From assembly GCA_017437925.1 (NCBI GenBank), contig JAFRWQ010000057.1, forward strand, positions 1-7,641: a DNA stretch of 7,641 nt, in the 5' to 3' direction. The translations under genes and the position numbers were made by a program. This DNA comes from Bacillota bacterium. Lineage in GTDB: Bacteria; Bacillota_A; Clostridia; Peptostreptococcales; Anaerovoracaceae. The notes below the pieces were generated by a model. That model saw only the letters and a program-made list of their open reading frames with translations. It did no database searches and was not told the origin of the DNA. Below, piece after piece: positions 5,355 to 7,641 of this stretch (positions within the stretch are counted from its first letter, which is position 1; each line of letters opens with the position of its first letter).

Positions 5355-6671
5355 CACCCTGGTATTGAGCAGTTCTTTCGCTTTTTCGGGGGCCTGCTCA
5401 AGGATCTTCTTTTCTCTTGCCTTCGCCTGGACCTTTATGAACAGGTTGATGATGATGAAAGACAGCACGGTCGTGGCAAAGAATATTTTAAAGGCAGGCA
5501 GATAGCTGCCGTAGATTGTACAGACGGTGCCTAAAAGCAGGGGGACCGTCGCTCCCATGGCGGAGCCGCAGGCGTTGAAGAGCCCGAGGACCGAGGAATA
5601 GTGCATCCTTCCGAAGAACCTTCCGGTGGTCAGAGGAAGCATTACTGTGGAGATGATCATGGTGCAGCCGTAGCCGAGTATGAGGACGGGAAGTATCATC
5701 CTCGTGCGGGACACAATGAGCATGCCGAAGAGAAAGAGGGGACTCAGCCCGAGGCTGACCCTGAGGACTCTGGCGCAGCCGAAGCGGTCCGAGAGCCTTC
5801 CTCCGAGAAACCTGGCCAGGGCCACCGAGCCCATGCCCGCCGCCTGGACTATGCTGGCCGTCCGGGGACTGAAGCCTATATCCTGCAGATAGGGGATGAG
5901 GACGGTGTTGCAGCTGCTCGCCATGTAATTGCCGGCGAGGGCTGCTATGAACAGCCAGGTACCCGCGAGCTTAAGGGCCTCGACCCTTGTAAAGCCCCAG
6001 AGGCTGTCGGGGTCGACCGGCCTTTCTTCTACGCCTGAGGCGCCGGCGGAGCCGCTCTTTTCCGTGTAGGGGACAAGGCCCATGTCTTCGGGCTTTTCTT
6101 TAAGGAAGATGAATGTGATCCCTGCGGTGATGACGCCCATGACGAGGCTCAGCATCACAAGGGCTTTGCGCCAGCCCATGTCCGCCGCCCATCCGGTGAC
6201 GAGGGGAACGAGTATCATGCTTCCCAGGGGACTGCTCATGAAGACCAGCCCGGTCGCCGTTCCTTTTTTGTCGATGAACCACTTTGAAATAATGATAGCC
6301 AGGGAATAAAAGGACGAGGCGACTGTGCCGAAACCCAGGACGATGCCGAAGAAATAAAAGCCGGCGGCGCTGCCGACCCTTGATATCGCGAAGAGGGACA
6401 GGGGCATGGCAACGGCGAATATGCGCATGGTGTTGAGCTGGCCCAGCTTTTTAAAGACCTTATCTATGATCATAAGGGTGAATATCTGGGTCACGCTCAT
6501 GACCGTATAGAAGGCGCTGAACTGCTGGCGGCTCATGCCGAGATCTTCGCACATCTGCAGGGTGAAGACCGACCAGCAGTTATGCCCGCAGCCTACGACT
6601 GCGAAGATCAGAAGGCAGCTCATTGCTACTATGACCCAGCCGTAGAAGAACGGCAGCTTTTTTGCGTTCAT
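5352..6671 (-). CDS. MFS transporter, OFA/monocarboxylate-type
   Basis: This 439-residue protein is a major facilitator superfamily permease of the inner membrane with 12 expected helices in two six-helix halves. The N-terminal FFYGWVIVA (residues 8-16) is typical of the oxalate/formate antiporter and monocarboxylate transporter-like groups, as is the KWFIDKKGTATGLVFMSSPLG block (130-150). A degenerate motif A lies at 70-77 (DKVFKKLG) and its counterpart ARFLGGRLSDRFG at 286-298. The central cytoplasmic loop is about residues 190-235 (EKPEDMGL onward). The C-terminal tail is charged and Lys/Glu-rich. The start ATG has AGGAG only 4 nt upstream, slightly close. It follows prfC by 27 nt with no terminator between, so co-transcription is likely. 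The substrate is probably a small carboxylate by family analogy, but nothing in the sequence fixes it. Confidence 0.88.
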   Translation of the reverse strand: MNAKKLPFFYGWVIVAMSCLLIFAVVGCGHNCWSVFTLQMCEDLGMSRQQFSAFYTVMSVTQIFTLMIIDKVFKKLGQLNTMRIFAVAMPLSLFAISRVGSAAGFYFFGIVLGFGTVASSFYSLAIIISKWFIDKKGTATGLVFMSSPLGSMILVPLVTGWAADMGWRKALVMLSLVMGVITAGITFIFLKEKPEDMGLVPYTEKSGSAGASGVEERPVDPDSLWGFTRVEALKLAGTWLFIAALAGNYMASSCNTVLIPYLQDIGFSPRTASIVQAAGMGSVALARFLGGRLSDRFGCARVLRVSLGLSPLFLFGMLIVSRTRMILPVLILGYGCTMIISTVMLPLTTGRFFGRMHYSSVLGLFNACGSAMGATVPLLLGTVCTIYGSYLPAFKIFFATTVLSFIIINLFIKVQAKAREKKILEQAPEKAKELLNTRV

Positions 6672-6698
6672 AAAACTCCTTCGGGCTCCGGGCCCCGT

Positions 6699-7641
6699 CT
6701 ATACCTCGGTGGCTTCGAGCAGCCCTACGTCGGGGTGGCGTTCCTTGAAATAAGTGAGGGCGAACTGGTTGGCGAAGAGTATGATGGGTCTTTCGAAGCG
6801 GTCGAACACCAGCATGGTGCGGCTGTCCAGCTTCATTTTAAGGCTGCGCAGGGCGTCGGGGGACATGGTTCCGTCTTCGGTGCCGGTCTTTACCCAGCGG
6901 GCCAGGGTGAGGTCCAGGGGATTCATGCGGACAGGCGCGTTGTACTCGTTTTCGAGCCTGTACTGGAAGACTTCGACCTGAAGCTGTCCGACGGCTCCTA
7001 TGACCGTCTCGTTGTATTCGTTGTGGTAGACCTGGATGGCTCCCTCCTGGGCCAGCTGCTGCACGCCTTTTTGGAACTGCTTTGCCTTCATGGTGTCTTT
7101 GGGCAGCACGAGGCAGAAGATCTCGGGCGGGAAGGTGGGCAGGGGCTCGAACTCGAAGCGGTCCTTTCCGGTGTAGAGGGTGTCTCCTATCATGAAATTG
7201 CCGGTGTCATATATGCCTATGACGTCCCCTGCCATGGCGGAATCCACGTTGGCCCTCTCGTTGGCCATGAGCTGGGTGGACTGGGCCAGCTTTATGGGCT
7301 TGCCGGTCCTGGCCAGGTTCACGGTCATGCCCCTTTCGAAGGTCCCGGAGCATATCCTGATGAAGGCCAGGCGGTCCCTGTGGGCCGGGTTCATGTTGGC
7401 CTGGATCTTGAAAACGAAGCCCGAGAACCGGTCGGACAGGGGATCTACCTCTTCTCCGTCCGCGGTCTTTCTGGGACCGGGGCAGGGGGACCACTGAAGG
7501 AAGTGCTCGAGGAACACGGTGACTCCGAAGTCCGCCAGGGCGGAGCCGAAGAACACCGGGGTCAGTTCTCCCGAGAGCACCAGATCCTCGTCCATGGGGT
7601 AGCCCGCTCCCTCCAGGAGCTCCACGCCTTCCCTTAAGGCC
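6699..7641 (-). CDS. prfC: Peptide chain release factor 3 (RF3), N-terminus beyond window
   Basis: These 313 visible codons are the C-terminal part of RF3, the translational GTPase that removes RF1/RF2 from the ribosome after peptide release. The frame stays open to the window end; the GTG at 7623-7625 is internal. Visible in order are the end of the G domain (GELTPVFFGSALADFG, the SAL nucleotide-base motif), then domain II beginning SGFVFKIQANMNPAHRDRLAFIRICSG, then domain III with AVGQLQVEVFQYRLENEY. The C-terminus is QFALTYFKERHPDVGLLEATEV, ending with TAG. RF3 proteins are about 525-530 residues, so roughly 210 including the P-loop and switch regions are missing. FKIQANM and HRDR separate RF3 from EF-G. 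It is upstream of and close to the MFS gene. Confidence 0.96.
   Translation of the reverse strand, partial: ALREGVELLEGAGYPMDEDLVLSGELTPVFFGSALADFGVTVFLEHFLQWSPCPGPRKTADGEEVDPLSDRFSGFVFKIQANMNPAHRDRLAFIRICSGTFERGMTVNLARTGKPIKLAQSTQLMANERANVDSAMAGDVIGIYDTGNFMIGDTLYTGKDRFEFEPLPTFPPEIFCLVLPKDTMKAKQFQKGVQQLAQEGAIQVYHNEYNETVIGAVGQLQVEVFQYRLENEYNAPVRMNPLDLTLARWVKTGTEDGTMSPDALRSLKMKLDSRTMLVFDRFERPIILFANQFALTYFKERHPDVGLLEATEV

Noticed and set aside
5307..5534. 75-codon plus-strand ORF over the MFS 3' end
   Set aside because: It is antisense to the MFS frame, has no SD and its sequence resembles nothing recognisable.
7623..7625. GTG as the start of a short RF3-like protein
   Set aside because: The codons upstream on the minus strand remain open to the window edge and RF3 homology begins well before this point, so the gene is cut by the window, not truncated.
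6582..7637. 351-codon plus-strand ORF opposite prfC and the MFS start
   Set aside because: It is antisense to the convincing RF3 frame. Its translation is Gly/Val/His-rich without recognisable motifs, and it spans the prfC-MFS junction. It is a GC-rich shadow.

Overview
The window is about 7.6 kb of GC-rich bacterial chromosome with a typical housekeeping and transport layout. AddA-type recombination nuclease, a YdbC/PC4-like protein and a FatA-like acyl-ACP thioesterase together suggest an anaerobic member of the Bacillota (Clostridia-like). Arg codon AGG and Ile codon ATA are frequent despite the high GC content. This taxonomic guess is inference only. I see no transposase, integrase, CRISPR array, tRNA or rRNA.

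Layout. (1) 2-2500, plus strand: the C-terminal two thirds of addA, carrying helicase motifs II to VI and the RecB-type nuclease domain. (2) 2501-2651: a convergent intergenic region with a strong hairpin terminator and a four-copy 19-20 bp tandem repeat. (3) 2652-2975, minus strand: a small PC4/YdbC-like single-stranded DNA-binding protein with its own sigma70-type promoter. (4) About 2990-3258: a divergent promoter region. (5) 3259-5117, plus strand: a two-gene operon of an acyl-ACP thioesterase starting at GTG and, 5 nt later, an AbrB-family (duplicated) membrane protein. A bidirectional hairpin terminator follows. (6) 5194-5271, minus strand: a 25-codon ORF with a strong ribosome binding site that encodes two copies of an 11-residue K/T/L repeat. 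(7) 5352-6671, minus strand: an MFS transporter of OFA/MCT type. (8) 6699 to the window end, minus strand: the C-terminal part of peptide chain release factor 3 (prfC), probably co-transcribed with the MFS gene.

Most of the window is ordinary. The part that looks undescribed is the tiny gene at 5194-5271. It has an SD, a possible promoter and a terminator. It contains a near-perfect internal duplication whose KTTLKTTL cores differ only at synonymous third positions. The second oddity is the repeated 3' half of a terminator beside addA.
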